From NCBI GenBank assembly GCA_030448245.1, contig JAUJNH010000001.1:279044-317933 (forward strand): 38,890 nt of DNA, written 5' to 3'. This DNA comes from Acidimicrobiales bacterium (GTDB lineage: Bacteria; Actinomycetota; Acidimicrobiia; Acidimicrobiales; JAUJNH01). Made by a program: the position numbers and the translations under genes. Below, piece after piece: positions 1 to 8,416 of this stretch. Every line of letters starts with the position of its first letter. The first letter of the stretch is position 1. A model generated the notes under the pieces. That model was not told the origin of the DNA and made no database searches. It was given only the letters and a program-made list of their open reading frames with translations.

Positions 1-88
1 CACGTGTCAGGTCGTGGTTGGGTTGAAGGGGCGGGATACTGTGTCGTGCGTCGTCATGGCGCGGAGGCAGGTGGGAGACGCCGAGGTC

Positions 89-1102
89 ATGGGTCGAGAC
101 GACGACGAGCGGGCGATGCGGCGGGCGATGTCGCTGGCCGCCGCGGTGCGGTCCCGCACGTCGCCGAACCCCTGGGTGGGGTGCGTCCTCGTCACCGCCG
201 ACGGGATCGAGGTCGAGGGCGGCACCGAGCCACCCGGCGGTGATCACGCCGAGGCCCAGGCGCTGCGCCGGGCCCGGGCTGCCGGGGTCGACCTCCGGGG
301 GTCGGTGGCGTACGTCACCCTCGAGCCGTGCAGCCACCACGGCCGCACCCCGCCATGCGCCGACGCCCTCGTCGACGCACGCGTCGGGCGTGTGGTCGTC
401 GGGGCCCTCGACCCCGACCCTTCCGTGTCCGGGCGCGGCGTCGAGCGGCTGCGCCAAGCCGGCGTCGAGGTGGCCGTGGGCGTGCTGGCCGATGCGGTTG
501 AGCGCCAGCTGGCCCCCTACCTCCACCACCGCCGCACCGGCCGGCCGTGGGTCACGCTCAAGCTGGCCGCCACCCTGGACGGGCGCACCGCCGCCGCCGA
601 CGGCTCGTCGCGGTGGATCACCGGCGACGCGGCCCGGGCCGACGCCCACCGCGAGCGAGCCGAACACGACGCCGTCCTGGTCGGCGCCGGCACGGTCCGG
701 GCCGACGACCCCGAGCTCACGGTCCGGACGGCGGGGGGCGGCCCGGACCCGCTCAGGGTCGTCCTCGGCACGGCGCCGCCCGGGGCCCGCGTCCACCCGT
801 GCCTCGAGCTGTCGGGCAACCTCGGCGAGGTCCTCGACCGCCTGGGCGACAAGGGGGTGCTCAGCGTGCTGGTGGAGGGCGGGGCGACCGTGGCCCAGAC
901 CTTCCACGCCGCCGGCCTCGTGAACCGCTACCTGCTCTACCTGGCGCCTGCCCTCCTCGGCGGCGACGACGGGCACCCGCTGTTCGCCGGCGCCGGCGCA
1001 CCCACCATCGCCGACCTGTGGCGGGGCCGGTTCGCCTCGGTCGAGCGCCTGGGCGACGACCTCCGCCTCGAGCTGCTGGCTCCCACGGGACAGCAGGCCT
1101 GA
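89..1102 (+). CDS. ribD: Bifunctional riboflavin deaminase/reductase RibD
   Basis: Catalyses two early riboflavin steps: deamination of the pyrimidine made from GTP, then NADPH-dependent reduction of its ribosyl side chain. The N-terminal cytidine-deaminase-like domain shows the zinc motifs HAE (in GGDHAEAQAL) and PCSHHGRTPPC. The C-terminal reductase domain starts near RPWVTLKLAATLDG and includes GAGTVRADDPELTVR and LLVEGG-like LVEGGATVAQTF. The reductase half looks about 15-20 residues shorter than usual between LRVVLG and the LVEGG segment, with no frame break. I chose ATG 89 because GGGAG lies about 11 bases upstream and the protein then begins just before the conserved MRRAMSLA helix. 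In-frame ATG 56 is an alternative. A GATACT hexamer at 35-40 could be the -10 box. The stop overlaps the ribE start (TGATG), so the two are probably translationally coupled. Confidence 0.93.
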   Translation: MGRDDDERAMRRAMSLAAAVRSRTSPNPWVGCVLVTADGIEVEGGTEPPGGDHAEAQALRRARAAGVDLRGSVAYVTLEPCSHHGRTPPCADALVDARVGRVVVGALDPDPSVSGRGVERLRQAGVEVAVGVLADAVERQLAPYLHHRRTGRPWVTLKLAATLDGRTAAADGSSRWITGDAARADAHRERAEHDAVLVGAGTVRADDPELTVRTAGGGPDPLRVVLGTAPPGARVHPCLELSGNLGEVLDRLGDKGVLSVLVEGGATVAQTFHAAGLVNRYLLYLAPALLGGDDGHPLFAGAGAPTIADLWRGRFASVERLGDDLRLELLAPTGQQA

Positions 1103-1701
1103 TGTTCACCGGGATCGTCGAGGAGCTGGGCCGGCTCGAAGCCAGGCACGACGGCCGGTTCCGGTTCGCCTGCACCTCCGGTTTCGTCGAGGGCGCCTCG
1201 GTCGGCGACTCCGTGGCCCACAACGGTGCGTGCCTCACGATCGTCACCCTGCTCCCGGGCGGCTACGAGGTCGACGTCGTCGCCGAGACGCTGGCTCGCA
1301 CCAACCTGGGTGACCTGGCCCCGGGGGATCCGGTCAACCTCGAGCGGCCGGTGCGCCTCCAGGACCGCCTCGGCGGCCACCTCGTGTCCGGTCACGTCGA
1401 CGGGGTGGGCACCGTCGTCCAGCCTGCGCCCGACCTGGTGGTGACGATCGATCCGGGCCTGAGCCGTTACGTGGTGGAGAAGGGCTCGATCACCGTCGAC
1501 GGCTGCAGCCTCACGGTCGCCGCCGTCGAAGCCGACCGCTTCCGGATCGCCATCATCCCGCACACCGCCGAGGTCACCACCCTGGGCGGCGTCCGCCCCG
1601 GCGACCGGGTCAACCTGGAGGTCGACATCATGGCCAAGCACGCCGAGAAGCTGCTCGCCGCCCAGCTGGCCGGCCCGACTGATGCGGCGGCGGCCGGCTG
1701 A
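1102..1701 (+). CDS. ribE: Riboflavin synthase alpha chain
   Basis: Final enzyme of the pathway: dismutates two 6,7-dimethyl-8-ribityllumazine molecules into riboflavin and the pyrimidine substrate of RibH. The 199-residue protein begins with the family signature MFTGIVEE and contains two lumazine-binding repeats. The first carries GDSVAHNGACLTIV, and the second begins near GGHLVSGHVDG and carries EKGSITVDGCSLTV. The length is normal for the family. The start ATG overlaps the ribD stop by one base and the stop overlaps the ribBA start in the same way, so ribD-ribE-ribBA read as one tightly coupled operon. Some authors call this gene ribC. Confidence 0.95.
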   Translation: MFTGIVEELGRLEARHDGRFRFACTSGFVEGASVGDSVAHNGACLTIVTLLPGGYEVDVVAETLARTNLGDLAPGDPVNLERPVRLQDRLGGHLVSGHVDGVGTVVQPAPDLVVTIDPGLSRYVVEKGSITVDGCSLTVAAVEADRFRIAIIPHTAEVTTLGGVRPGDRVNLEVDIMAKHAEKLLAAQLAGPTDAAAAG

Positions 1702-2930
1702 TGGCCCACGCCAGCATCCCCCACGCCATCGAGGCCATCGCCCGCGGCGACATCGTCGTGGTGGCCGACGACGAGGACCGGGAGAACGAGGGCGACCTCA
1801 TCATGGCGGCCGAGCACGCCAGCGCCGAGGCCATCGCCTTTTTCGTGCGCCACACCAGCGGGCTGATCTGCGCGCCCATCACCGCTGAGCGGGCCCGCCA
1901 GCTCGACCTCCCGCTGATGGTGCCGGTCAACACCGAGAGCATGCGCACGGCCTTCACCGTCACCGTCGACCTCCGCCACGGCACGACCACCGGCATCTCG
2001 GCCAGCGACCGGGCCCGCACCATCCGAGCCCTGGTCGATCCCAGCACCAAGCCCACCGACCTGGCCCGCCCCGGCCACATCGCCCCGTTGATCGCCCGCG
2101 AGGGAGGCGTGCTGAAGCGGGCCGGCCACACCGAGGCAGCCGTCGACCTGACCCGCCTGGCCGGGCTGGCCCCCGCCGGGGTGCTGTGCGAGCTGGTCAC
2201 CGAGGACGGCTCGGAGATGCAGCGCATGCCCGACCTCGAGCGGTTCGCCGCGGAGCACGGGCTGCTGCTCGTCACCATCGCCGACCTCATCCGGTTCCGG
2301 CGCCAGACCGAGAAGCTGGTGACCCGCCTGAACGAGGCCACCATCCCGACCGAGTGGGGTGACTTCAACTGCGTCCCGTACCGCTCGGTGCTGGACGGCG
2401 AGGTCCACCTGGCCTTCGTCCGGGGGGCCGTCAGCGGCGAGCAGGACGTGCTGGTGCGGGTCCACTCGGAGTGCCTCACCGGCGACATCTTCGGCAGCCG
2501 GCGCTGCGACTGCGGCGAGCAGCTGCACGCGGCCATGGCCCTGATCGAACAGGAGGGACAGGGCGTGGTGGTCTACCTGCGGGGCCACGAGGGGCGCGGC
2601 ATCGGCATCGCCCACAAGATCGCCGCCTACGGCCTGCAGGACAGCGGGCTCGACACCGTCGACGCCAACACGGCGCTCGGCCTGCCGGTGGACAGCCGCG
2701 AGTACGGCATCGGGGCCCAGATACTCAACGACCTCGGCATCACCACGATGCGGCTGCTGACCAACAACCCGGCCAAGCGAGGCGGCCTCGAGGGCTTCGG
2801 GCTCAAGGTCACCGAGCGGGTGCCGCTGCCCTCGAAGCCGACGCCGGAGAACATCGACTACCTCCGCACCAAGGTCGCCCGCCTCGGCCACCTCATGGAC
2901 GACCTGGGCGAGCACGGCGACCCGCCGTGA
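1701..2930 (+). CDS. ribBA: Bifunctional DHBP synthase / GTP cyclohydrolase II RibBA
   Basis: Supplies both precursors of riboflavin: 3,4-dihydroxy-2-butanone 4-phosphate from ribulose 5-phosphate (N-terminal half) and the pyrimidine from GTP (C-terminal half). The 409 residues show the acidic DHBP synthase motif DDEDRENEGD at 23-32 and HTEAAVDL later in that domain. The GTP cyclohydrolase II half has zinc ligands Cys258, Cys269 and Cys271 in ECLTGDIFGSRRCDCG, followed by RGHEGRGIG. Both active sites look intact, so this should be a true bifunctional enzyme. It overlaps the ribE stop by one base (TGATG), and ribH follows after a 58-base gap. Confidence 0.95.
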   Translation: MAHASIPHAIEAIARGDIVVVADDEDRENEGDLIMAAEHASAEAIAFFVRHTSGLICAPITAERARQLDLPLMVPVNTESMRTAFTVTVDLRHGTTTGISASDRARTIRALVDPSTKPTDLARPGHIAPLIAREGGVLKRAGHTEAAVDLTRLAGLAPAGVLCELVTEDGSEMQRMPDLERFAAEHGLLLVTIADLIRFRRQTEKLVTRLNEATIPTEWGDFNCVPYRSVLDGEVHLAFVRGAVSGEQDVLVRVHSECLTGDIFGSRRCDCGEQLHAAMALIEQEGQGVVVYLRGHEGRGIGIAHKIAAYGLQDSGLDTVDANTALGLPVDSREYGIGAQILNDLGITTMRLLTNNPAKRGGLEGFGLKVTERVPLPSKPTPENIDYLRTKVARLGHLMDDLGEHGDPP

Positions 2931-2988
2931 GCGCCACGCACGCGCCGCCGCGGGCAGACGGGCAGGCCCGTCGACGGATGGGCAGCGC

Positions 2989-3461
2989 ATGACGGGAGAA
3001 GGAGCGCCCGAGCTGGCCGTTCAGGCCCGTGGGGCCAAGGTCGCGGTCGTCGCCGCCCTGTGGCACCGCTCGATCACCGACGCCATGGTGGTCTCGGCCA
3101 CCAACGCCATCGTCGCCGCCGGCGCCGAGGCGATGGTCGTGCGGGTGCCAGGTGCGTTCGAGCTGCCCGTGGTGACCAAGGCGGCGGCCTCGGCCGGGTT
3201 CGACGCGGTGGTGGCGCTCGGGGTGGTGATCCGGGGCGGCACCCCCACTTCGACTACGTCTGCCAAGCGGCCACCGAGGGGCTCACCCAGGTCGCCGTGA
3301 CCACCGGCGTCCCCGTCGGCTTCGGCCTCCTGACCTGCGACGACGAGGAGCAGGCGATCCAACGCTCGGGACTGCCGGGCTCCACCGAGGACAAGGGCCG
3401 CGAGGCCGCCGAGGCCGCCCTGGTCACCATGCAGGCCCTGCGCGGGCTCGCCGCCGGCTGA
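2989..3461 (+). CDS. ribH: 6,7-dimethyl-8-ribityllumazine synthase RibH (frame broken once)
   Basis: Condenses the RibBA and RibD products into lumazine, the substrate of riboflavin synthase. It normally forms icosahedral or pentameric shells. The first frame gives the N-terminal part ([43 protein letters not shown]). The second frame then continues with [30 protein letters not shown] and a normal C-terminus. The break is at about 3241-3245, inside a run of five C, directly before the His-Phe-Asp-Tyr motif that holds the catalytic histidine. One extra C restores a 157-residue protein of normal length. As no other riboflavin gene is damaged, a missing base in the sequence is more likely than real loss. 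Confidence 0.85.
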
Positions 3462-3516
3462 GGACCACGGGTCCCCCGGGGGCGGGGCGGACGGGCCGGC
3501 TGGGTGCATCTCGAAG

Positions 3517-3535
3517 CTGACCGCGTTCCGGTCAG
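3517..3535. terminator. Hairpin between convergent ribH and the coiled-coil gene
   Basis: Perfect seven-base stem CTGACCG / CGGTCAG with a five-base loop. It lies between ribH on the plus strand and the convergent gene ending at 3532, where it overlaps that gene's stop. A second GC block, CCCCCGGGGG, lies near 3472-3483. Neither is followed by a T run, so termination is inferred from position and symmetry only. Confidence 0.4.
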
Positions 3536-4335
3536 GGCGGCTCTCGTGCAGCCGCGTCCAGGCGTTCGGATGCCGCCGCCGCCGCCATTCGGGCGGCGGC
3601 CAGTGCGCTCGAGGCCCGGGCCAGCTCGGCCTCGGCCTCGTCCACCGCACCCCGGGCCGTATCGACCCAACGGGCGGCGGCCTCCTCCTCCTCGGCGGCT
3701 CGGTCCCGCTCGGCGGCCAGCGCGGCGAGGTGCTCGGCTCGAGCCCGTGCCTCCGCCTCCTGCCGCTCACGATCGGCGTTGGCCGACCCTCGGCTCTCCT
3801 CATCGCCGGGAACCGGAGCGGCGCCCGTCCCGGCGTCGTCGCCGCCGTCGGCGCCGTCGGCGCCGTCGGCCTCGACCGGATGCGGGACGGGCGCGAGATC
3901 GGACGAGAGACCCCCGAAACCGCCCGTGGCCGGCACCTCGGCCAGCCGGCCCCGGCGCAGCGCCTCGGTGGCCTCGGGATCGGCGGCGACGGCCAGAAGG
4001 GCGGCGGTGGCCTCGCCGGGATCGAGGCCGCCGGCCGACTCGACGAGCGCGCCCGTCACGGCGCGGAGGTCGTTGGCGCGCTGGCGCAGGTCGCCGTCTG
4101 GATTGGCCAGGGCGGCGACGGCGGCGAATAAGGCGGCTGCCGCCTCGGGTGCTCGCCGCACGGCCTCGCCGAGCGCCCAGGCCTGCTTGGTCGGGCGCCG
4201 CAGGGCTGCCACCTCGGTGGCGTCCTTCTTGCGCTTGGCCGCCTTCAGCTCCTTGACCAGGGCCGTGCGGGCCGCGACGAAGCCCGAGGGCGGCTGGGCG
4301 TACACCAGGGCCACCGCGGCGTCGAGATCGTCCAC
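3532..4335 (-). CDS. Hypothetical alanine-rich coiled-coil protein
   Basis: A 267-residue protein starting at GTG with no domain I recognise. Residues 1-60 contain a basic segment (VKELKAAKRKKDATEVAALRR). The middle is alanine-rich and helical (about 60-140). It is followed by an acidic Gly/Asp linker and then a long Ala/Glu/Arg heptad-like stretch (about 180-260) likely to form a coiled coil. There is no signal peptide or membrane segment, so it is probably cytoplasmic. It is transcribed divergently from the aldo/keto reductase, with 37 bases between the start codons, and convergently to ribH. The reading frame is clean over 800 bases and codon use matches its neighbours, so I regard it as a real gene. 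Its function is unknown. Confidence 0.75.
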   Translation of the reverse strand: MDDLDAAVALVYAQPPSGFVAARTALVKELKAAKRKKDATEVAALRRPTKQAWALGEAVRRAPEAAAALFAAVAALANPDGDLRQRANDLRAVTGALVESAGGLDPGEATAALLAVAADPEATEALRRGRLAEVPATGGFGGLSSDLAPVPHPVEADGADGADGGDDAGTGAAPVPGDEESRGSANADRERQEAEARARAEHLAALAAERDRAAEEEEAAARWVDTARGAVDEAEAELARASSALAAARMAAAAASERLDAAAREPP

Positions 4336-4360
4336 CGTCCAGAGTCTCCCAGCGCCGGCC

Positions 4361-4366
4361 TAGGTT
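4361..4366 (+). promoter_or_regulatory. -10 box TAGGTT, leaderless start of the aldo/keto reductase gene
   Basis: TAGGTT ends six bases before the GTG start at 4373. In actinobacteria this spacing puts the transcription start on the start codon itself. No Shine-Dalgarno sequence is present in the gap. Confidence 0.5.
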
Positions 4367-4372
4367 CTGGCC

Positions 4373-5392
4373 GTGGCTGCGCCGACCCCGAACCGGACGC
4401 TCGGCACCGAAGGGCTGGTCACCTCGGCCCAGGGCCTCGGATGCATGGGCATGAGCGAGTTCTACGGGCCGGCCGACGAGGCCGAGTCGGTCGCCACCAT
4501 CCACCGCGCCCTCGACCTCGGCGTCACCCACCTCGACACCGCCGACATGTACGGGCCGCACACCAACGAGGAGCTGGTCGGCCGGGCCGTCGCCGGCCGG
4601 CGGGACGAGGTGCAGCTGGCGACCAAGTTCGGGATCGTCCGCCACCCGAACGATCCCGACGTCCGCGGCCTGCGGGGAGACCCCGCCTACGCCCGCCGGT
4701 CCCTCGACGCGTCGCTGCGGCGTCTCGGCGTCGACCACATCGACCTGTGGTACCTGCACCGAGCCGACCCCACGGTCCCGATCGAGGAGACCGTCGGTGC
4801 CATGGCCGAGGCGGTGGCGGCCGGGAAGGTGGGTCACCTCGGGCTGTCCGAGGTGGCGCCCGACACCCTTCGCCGCGCCTGTGCGGTCCACCCGATCGCC
4901 GCGCTGCAGAGCGAGTGGTCGCTGTGGAGCCGTGACATCGAGGACGAGGTGGTGCCCACCTGCCGCGACCTCGGCGTAGGCATCGTCCCGTTCAGCCCGC
5001 TCGGCCGGGGCTTCCTCACCGGCCGGGTCCGCTCGGCCGACGACCTGGCGCCGGACGACAGCCGCCACCGGCACCCCCGCTTCGCCGGCGAGAACCTCTC
5101 CCGCAACGCCCAGCTGGCCGAGCGCGTCCGGCAGCTGGCCGAGGAGAAGGGCTGCACCGCCGCCCAGCTGGCTCTGGCGTGGGTGCACGCCCAGGGCGAC
5201 GACGTCGTGCCCATCCCGGGCACGAAGCGGCGCCGGTACCTCGAGGAGAACGTGGGCGCCCTCGGGATCAGCCTCACCCCCGACGACCTCGCCCGCATCG
5301 AGCAGGCCAACCCCCGGGACGCGGTGGCCGGAGACCGGTACGCCGACATGCGGTTCGTCGAGGGCCGCACGCCCAAACAGAGCCGGCCCTGA
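4373..5392 (+). CDS. Aldo/keto reductase
   Basis: A cytosolic NADPH-dependent oxidoreductase of the aldo/keto reductase superfamily, with 339 residues as expected. The catalytic tetrad is visible: Asp55 and Tyr60 in DTADMYG, Lys85 in ATKFG and His129 in WYLHR. The C-terminal cofactor-binding segment has [15 protein letters not shown]. The opening [20 protein letters not shown] and this C-terminus resemble the group that includes plant-type and YajO/perakine-like reductases. The physiological substrate cannot be deduced. It sits alone between a divergent hypothetical gene and hisG and has its own leaderless-type promoter. No neighbour suggests a pathway. Confidence 0.9.
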   Translation: MAAPTPNRTLGTEGLVTSAQGLGCMGMSEFYGPADEAESVATIHRALDLGVTHLDTADMYGPHTNEELVGRAVAGRRDEVQLATKFGIVRHPNDPDVRGLRGDPAYARRSLDASLRRLGVDHIDLWYLHRADPTVPIEETVGAMAEAVAAGKVGHLGLSEVAPDTLRRACAVHPIAALQSEWSLWSRDIEDEVVPTCRDLGVGIVPFSPLGRGFLTGRVRSADDLAPDDSRHRHPRFAGENLSRNAQLAERVRQLAEEKGCTAAQLALAWVHAQGDDVVPIPGTKRRRYLEENVGALGISLTPDDLARIEQANPRDAVAGDRYADMRFVEGRTPKQSRP

Positions 5393-5419
5393 GGCCGGTG
5401 GCGGCTACCTTGCCCGGAC

Positions 5420-6295
5420 GTGCTGCGCCTCGTCCTGCCGAAGGGCTCGCTGGAACGAGCCACCCTCGAGCTGTTCGAGGCAGCTGACCTCCCCGTCCGC
5501 CGCACCTCGTCGGTCGCCTACCGGGCCACGATCGACGACCCCCGCATCGACGAGGTGTGGGTGCTGCGCCCCCAGGAGATCCCCCGCTACGTGGCCGACG
5601 GCACGTTCGACCTCGGCATCACCGGCCGGGACTGGGTCGAGGAGACGGCCAGCGACGTAATCAGCCTCGGCGAGCTGCGCTACTCGAAGGCCACGGCGCG
5701 ACCCGTCAGCATCGTGCTCGCCGTTCCGAACGACTCGCCGTGGCACTCGGCCGCCGACCTCCCCCCCGGGGTCCGGGTGGCCACCGAGTACCCGGGCCTC
5801 ACCCAGCGCTTCTTCGACGAGCGCGGCATCGAGGCCGAGGTCGAGCTGTCCCACGGCGCCACCGAGGCCAAGGCGCCCACGTTCGTCGACGTCGTCGTCG
5901 ACCTCACCGAGACGGGCTCGGCGCTCCGGGCCGCGGGCCTGCGGATCATCGAGACGATGCTCACCTCGTACACCGAGCTCATCGCCAACCCGGCCAGCCA
6001 CGCCGATCCCGACAAGGCCCACGCCATGGGCCAGGTGCGCACGCTTCTCCAGGGGGTCCTCGAGGCCCGGGGCCGGGTGCTCCTGAAGCTGAACGTGTCC
6101 GAGGCCGACCTCGACAAGGTCGTCGCCGTGCTGCCGTCGATGCGCTCGCCAACGGTGTCGAAGCTGTTCGGGGGGGACGGGTTCGCGGTCGAGACGGTGG
6201 TGGCCAAGGACCAGATCAACGTGCTGATCCCCGACCTGAAGGGCGCCGGCGCCACCGACCTGATCGAGCTGCCCCTCTCGAAGATCGTCCATTGA
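5420..6295 (+). CDS. hisG: ATP phosphoribosyltransferase HisG (long form)
   Basis: First committed step of histidine synthesis: transfers phosphoribose from PRPP to ATP. The 291-residue length and the C-terminal segment after about residue 205 (LKLNVSEADLDKVVAVLPSM and onward) identify the long form, with an ACT-like domain for histidine feedback. Family motifs include LVLPKGSLERATLELF at the start, DLGITGRDWVEE, and the PRPP loop region near DVVVDLTETGSALRAAGL. Start GTG 5420 follows TACCTT (5406-5411) by eight bases, suggesting a leaderless or nearly leaderless transcript. No other his gene lies in the window. The downstream cold-shock-domain gene overlaps its stop codon. Confidence 0.93.
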   Translation: MLRLVLPKGSLERATLELFEAADLPVRRTSSVAYRATIDDPRIDEVWVLRPQEIPRYVADGTFDLGITGRDWVEETASDVISLGELRYSKATARPVSIVLAVPNDSPWHSAADLPPGVRVATEYPGLTQRFFDERGIEAEVELSHGATEAKAPTFVDVVVDLTETGSALRAAGLRIIETMLTSYTELIANPASHADPDKAHAMGQVRTLLQGVLEARGRVLLKLNVSEADLDKVVAVLPSMRSPTVSKLFGGDGFAVETVVAKDQINVLIPDLKGAGATDLIELPLSKIVH

Positions 6296-6504
6296 CCCCA
6301 CCGATCGGCGCCCGCCGGCACGGGGTGGTGGTGGCCTACGACGACCACGCCGGCTTCGGCGAGCTCGAGGCCGACGGCACCCGCTACTGGTTCCACTGCA
6401 CCGCCCTCGTCGACGGATCCCGCCACGCCGATCCGGGCCAGCGGGTGGGCTTCCGGGTGGTCCCCGGCCACCAGGGGCGCTGGGAGGCGGCCGAGGTGGG
6501 CTAG
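6292..6504 (+). CDS. Small cold-shock-domain protein
   Basis: A 70-residue nucleic-acid-binding protein with one cold-shock (OB-fold) domain. GVVVAYDDHAGFGEL matches the first strands and RNP1-like region. YWFHCTALVDGSR matches the RNP2 region and following strand, and VGFRVVPGHQGRWEA the end of the domain. It differs from typical CspA: the phenylalanine pattern KGFGFI is replaced by AGFGEL. The proposed TTG start at 6292 overlaps the hisG stop (ATTGA), implying translational coupling. GTG codons at 6325-6331 are alternatives but would cut into the first strand. Its stop TAG shares a CTAG with the stop of the convergent gene. Confidence 0.75.
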   Translation: MTPPIGARRHGVVVAYDDHAGFGELEADGTRYWFHCTALVDGSRHADPGQRVGFRVVPGHQGRWEAAEVG

Positions 6505-6893
6505 GACCCGGTGCCCTCGGGCGGCGGCACCCCGGCCGCCTTGGCCTCGGCCGCCCCCTTCAGCTGGACGTAGGCCAGGCGGATCTGGGCCAGGCCGTCC
6601 GAGAGGGTGCGCTCGTCGTCGCCGAGGCGGCCGGCCAGGCCCTCGACGATGGCCGCCATGGCGTCGATGGCCAGTGACGCGCGGGCCAGGTTGGGCGGGT
6701 CGGCGGTGAGGTGGATGCGGGCCAGCTCGAACAGCTGGATGGCGTGGTTGCCGACGACGAACTCTGCGGGGGTGTTGCGGATCACCGCCAGCTCCTCCTG
6801 CATCGCCCGCTCCACCTCGGCCGGGTCGGGCTCGCGCGGACGGGGCGGCTCGCCGCCCGAGGTGCCGCCGCCAGGTGTCCACAGCCCGCTCAT
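6501..6893 (-). CDS. DUF1844-like protein
   Basis: A 130-residue soluble protein. The core VGNHAIQLFELARIHL, LARASLAIDAMAAIVEGLAGRL and LAQIRLAYVQL follows the layout of DUF1844: a helix with a hydrophobic face, then a DxL-x-M-L-type helix, then RxxYV. The N-terminus is Pro/Gly-rich and disordered, and the C-terminus is short and Ala-rich. The function of the family is unknown. It is divergent from infC, an arrangement I associate with actinobacteria, and converges on the cold-shock-domain gene with an overlapping stop. A TAGGGT box six bases before its ATG suggests leaderless expression. The family assignment is by pattern, not search. Confidence 0.75.
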   Translation of the reverse strand: MSGLWTPGGGTSGGEPPRPREPDPAEVERAMQEELAVIRNTPAEFVVGNHAIQLFELARIHLTADPPNLARASLAIDAMAAIVEGLAGRLGDDERTLSDGLAQIRLAYVQLKGAAEAKAAGVPPPEGTGS

Positions 6894-6899
6894 GGGTGT

Positions 6900-6905
6900 A
6901 CCCTA
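6900..6905 (-). promoter_or_regulatory. -10 box TAGGGT, leaderless start of the DUF1844-like gene
   Basis: On the minus strand TAGGGT is followed by six bases and then the ATG at 6893. This is the same geometry as at argC, the aldolase and the aldo/keto reductase genes. Confidence 0.45.
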
Positions 6906-7083
6906 CGCCGGACAACTGAGCGTGGAAGCGGGGCGCCAGCGGCTTTCGGCAGCTCCCACCCGGCCACCGCCCCTCGGGGCCCAGTGCGCCGAGGTCACAC
7001 CGACACGGGGCTCCTCTCCGGCAACGGGGGCGGGCGGCTCCCGCCTCCGCCTCTCCACCCGAGGAACGAAGGGAGCCCCCACC

Positions 7084-7821
7084 ATCTCTGCTGACCAGCC
7101 CGAGCACCGCCGGAACGAACGGATCCGCACCCGTGAGGTGCGCTTGATCGACCACGACGGCACCCAGCTCGGCATAAAGCCCACCCAGGAGGCCCTCAAC
7201 CTGGCCTTCGCCAGGGAGATGGACCTCGTCGAGGTCGCCCCCGACGCGAACCCTCCGGTCTGCAAGATCATGGACTGGAACAAGTTCAAGTACGACATGG
7301 CGCAACGGGCCAAGGAGGCCAGGCGCAAGGCGACCACGACCACCATCAAGGAGATGAAGTACCGGGTCAAGATCGGCCCGGGCGACTTCGAGACCAAGAC
7401 CCGACAGGTCGGGCGCTTCTTGAAGGAGGGCCACAAGGTCAAGGTCACGATCATGTTCCGCGGCCGGGAGAACGACCACCCCGAGCTCGGCATGAAGATC
7501 CTCGACCGGGTGATCAACGAGGTGGAGGCCGTGGCGAAGGTCGAGGCCACCCCGAAGCGGGACGGCCGCAACATGGTGATGGTGCTGGCGCCCGACAAGG
7601 TGAAGATGGCTGCCACCGCCAAGGCGGCCAGCAAGGCGGAGAAGGCTGAGAAGGCAGAGCAGGCGGAGCAGGCGGAGCGAGCGGTGCAGGACCGGGCCGA
7701 GGCGGTCCCGGCCGCCGTCGAGCTGGCCAGCAGCGACACCACCCCCACGACAGCCCCGCCGCCAACGGCGCCGGGGCCGACGCAACAACGGCCTAGACAG
7801 GAGACCTCATGCCGAAGATGA
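7084..7821 (+). CDS. infC: Translation initiation factor IF-3, ATC start
   Basis: Binds the 30S subunit, checks the start codon-initiator tRNA match and prevents early 50S joining. Family motifs run from [20 protein letters not shown] through [19 protein letters not shown] in the N domain, to [18 protein letters not shown] and [10 protein letters not shown] in the C domain. Past about residue 180 there is an extra tail of about 60 residues, first Ala/Lys/Glu-rich and then Pro/Thr-rich, that is absent from short IF-3 proteins. No ATG, GTG or TTG fits the conserved N-terminus. ATC 7084 does, with AAGGGAG eight bases upstream. Rare AUU/AUC starts are a known feature of infC and allow IF-3 to limit its own synthesis. 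The end overlaps rpmI by 13 bases. Confidence 0.92.
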   Translation: MSADQPEHRRNERIRTREVRLIDHDGTQLGIKPTQEALNLAFAREMDLVEVAPDANPPVCKIMDWNKFKYDMAQRAKEARRKATTTTIKEMKYRVKIGPGDFETKTRQVGRFLKEGHKVKVTIMFRGRENDHPELGMKILDRVINEVEAVAKVEATPKRDGRNMVMVLAPDKVKMAATAKAASKAEKAEKAEQAEQAERAVQDRAEAVPAAVELASSDTTPTTAPPPTAPGPTQQRPRQETSCRR

Positions 7822-8003
7822 AGACGGACTCCGGTGCCAAGAAGCGCATCAAGATCACGGGCACGGGCCGGCTCCGCCGGCGCCACGCCTTCACCAACCA
7901 CCTCCTCGAGAAGAAGTCGTCGAAGCGCATGCGCCGCCTCCACCGCGAGGGCGACATCGCCCCCGGTGACCTGCGCACGGTCAAGCGCCTCCTCGGCCGC
8001 TGA
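7809..8003 (+). CDS. rpmI: Ribosomal protein bL35
   Basis: A 64-residue basic protein of the large ribosomal subunit. It starts [20 protein letters not shown] and continues with [22 protein letters not shown], both standard for bL35. The ATG lies inside the last codons of infC (13-base overlap), with AGGAGA just upstream, so the two are likely co-translated. It is followed by rplT in the usual infC-rpmI-rplT order. Confidence 0.95.
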   Translation: MPKMKTDSGAKKRIKITGTGRLRRRHAFTNHLLEKKSSKRMRRLHREGDIAPGDLRTVKRLLGR

Positions 8004-8048
8004 CCTCGCCCACCACTCCGTCCGTCCCCCTCAGAAAGGAGCGCTCCC

Positions 8049-8407
8049 ATGGCTCGGGTGAAGCGCGGCATCAACGCCAAGAAGCACCACAAGGCCGTCC
8101 TCGAGCAGGCGAAGGGCTACTACGGCAACCGCAGCCGGTCCTTCAAGTCGGCCAACGAGGCGGTCCTCCATGCCGGCAACTACGCCTTCCGTGACCGCCG
8201 GGCCCGCAAGGGTGACTTCCGGTCCCTGTGGATCCAGCGGATCAACGCCGGCGCCCGGACCCACGGCATCTCGTACAGCCGCCTGATCGCCGGCCTCAAG
8301 GAGGCCGGGGTCGAGGTCGACCGCAAGGTCCTGGCCGACCTCGCCGTCACCGACGACGCCGCCTTCGGCCGCCTCTGCGAGCTGGCGAAGGGCGCCTGGG
8401 CGCCTGA
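8049..8407 (+). CDS. rplT: Ribosomal protein bL20 (stop lost by a one-base shift)
   Basis: Large-subunit assembly protein that binds 23S rRNA early. The frame gives [20 protein letters not shown], then [39 protein letters not shown] and [19 protein letters not shown], all typical. As written, the frame does not stop near residue 118 but runs on to 9224 through the next gene. One extra G in the GGG near 8398-8400 would give ...LAKGAWGA and the stop at 8405-8407, the normal length of about 119 residues. This is one of several one-base deficits in the window. AGAAAGGAG precedes the ATG. Confidence 0.88.
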
Positions 8408-8416
8408 GCCGCACCG

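Noticed and set aside
1..88. FMN riboswitch before the riboflavin operon
   Set aside because: Too little upstream sequence is present, and none of the conserved riboswitch blocks is visible in the 88 bases available.
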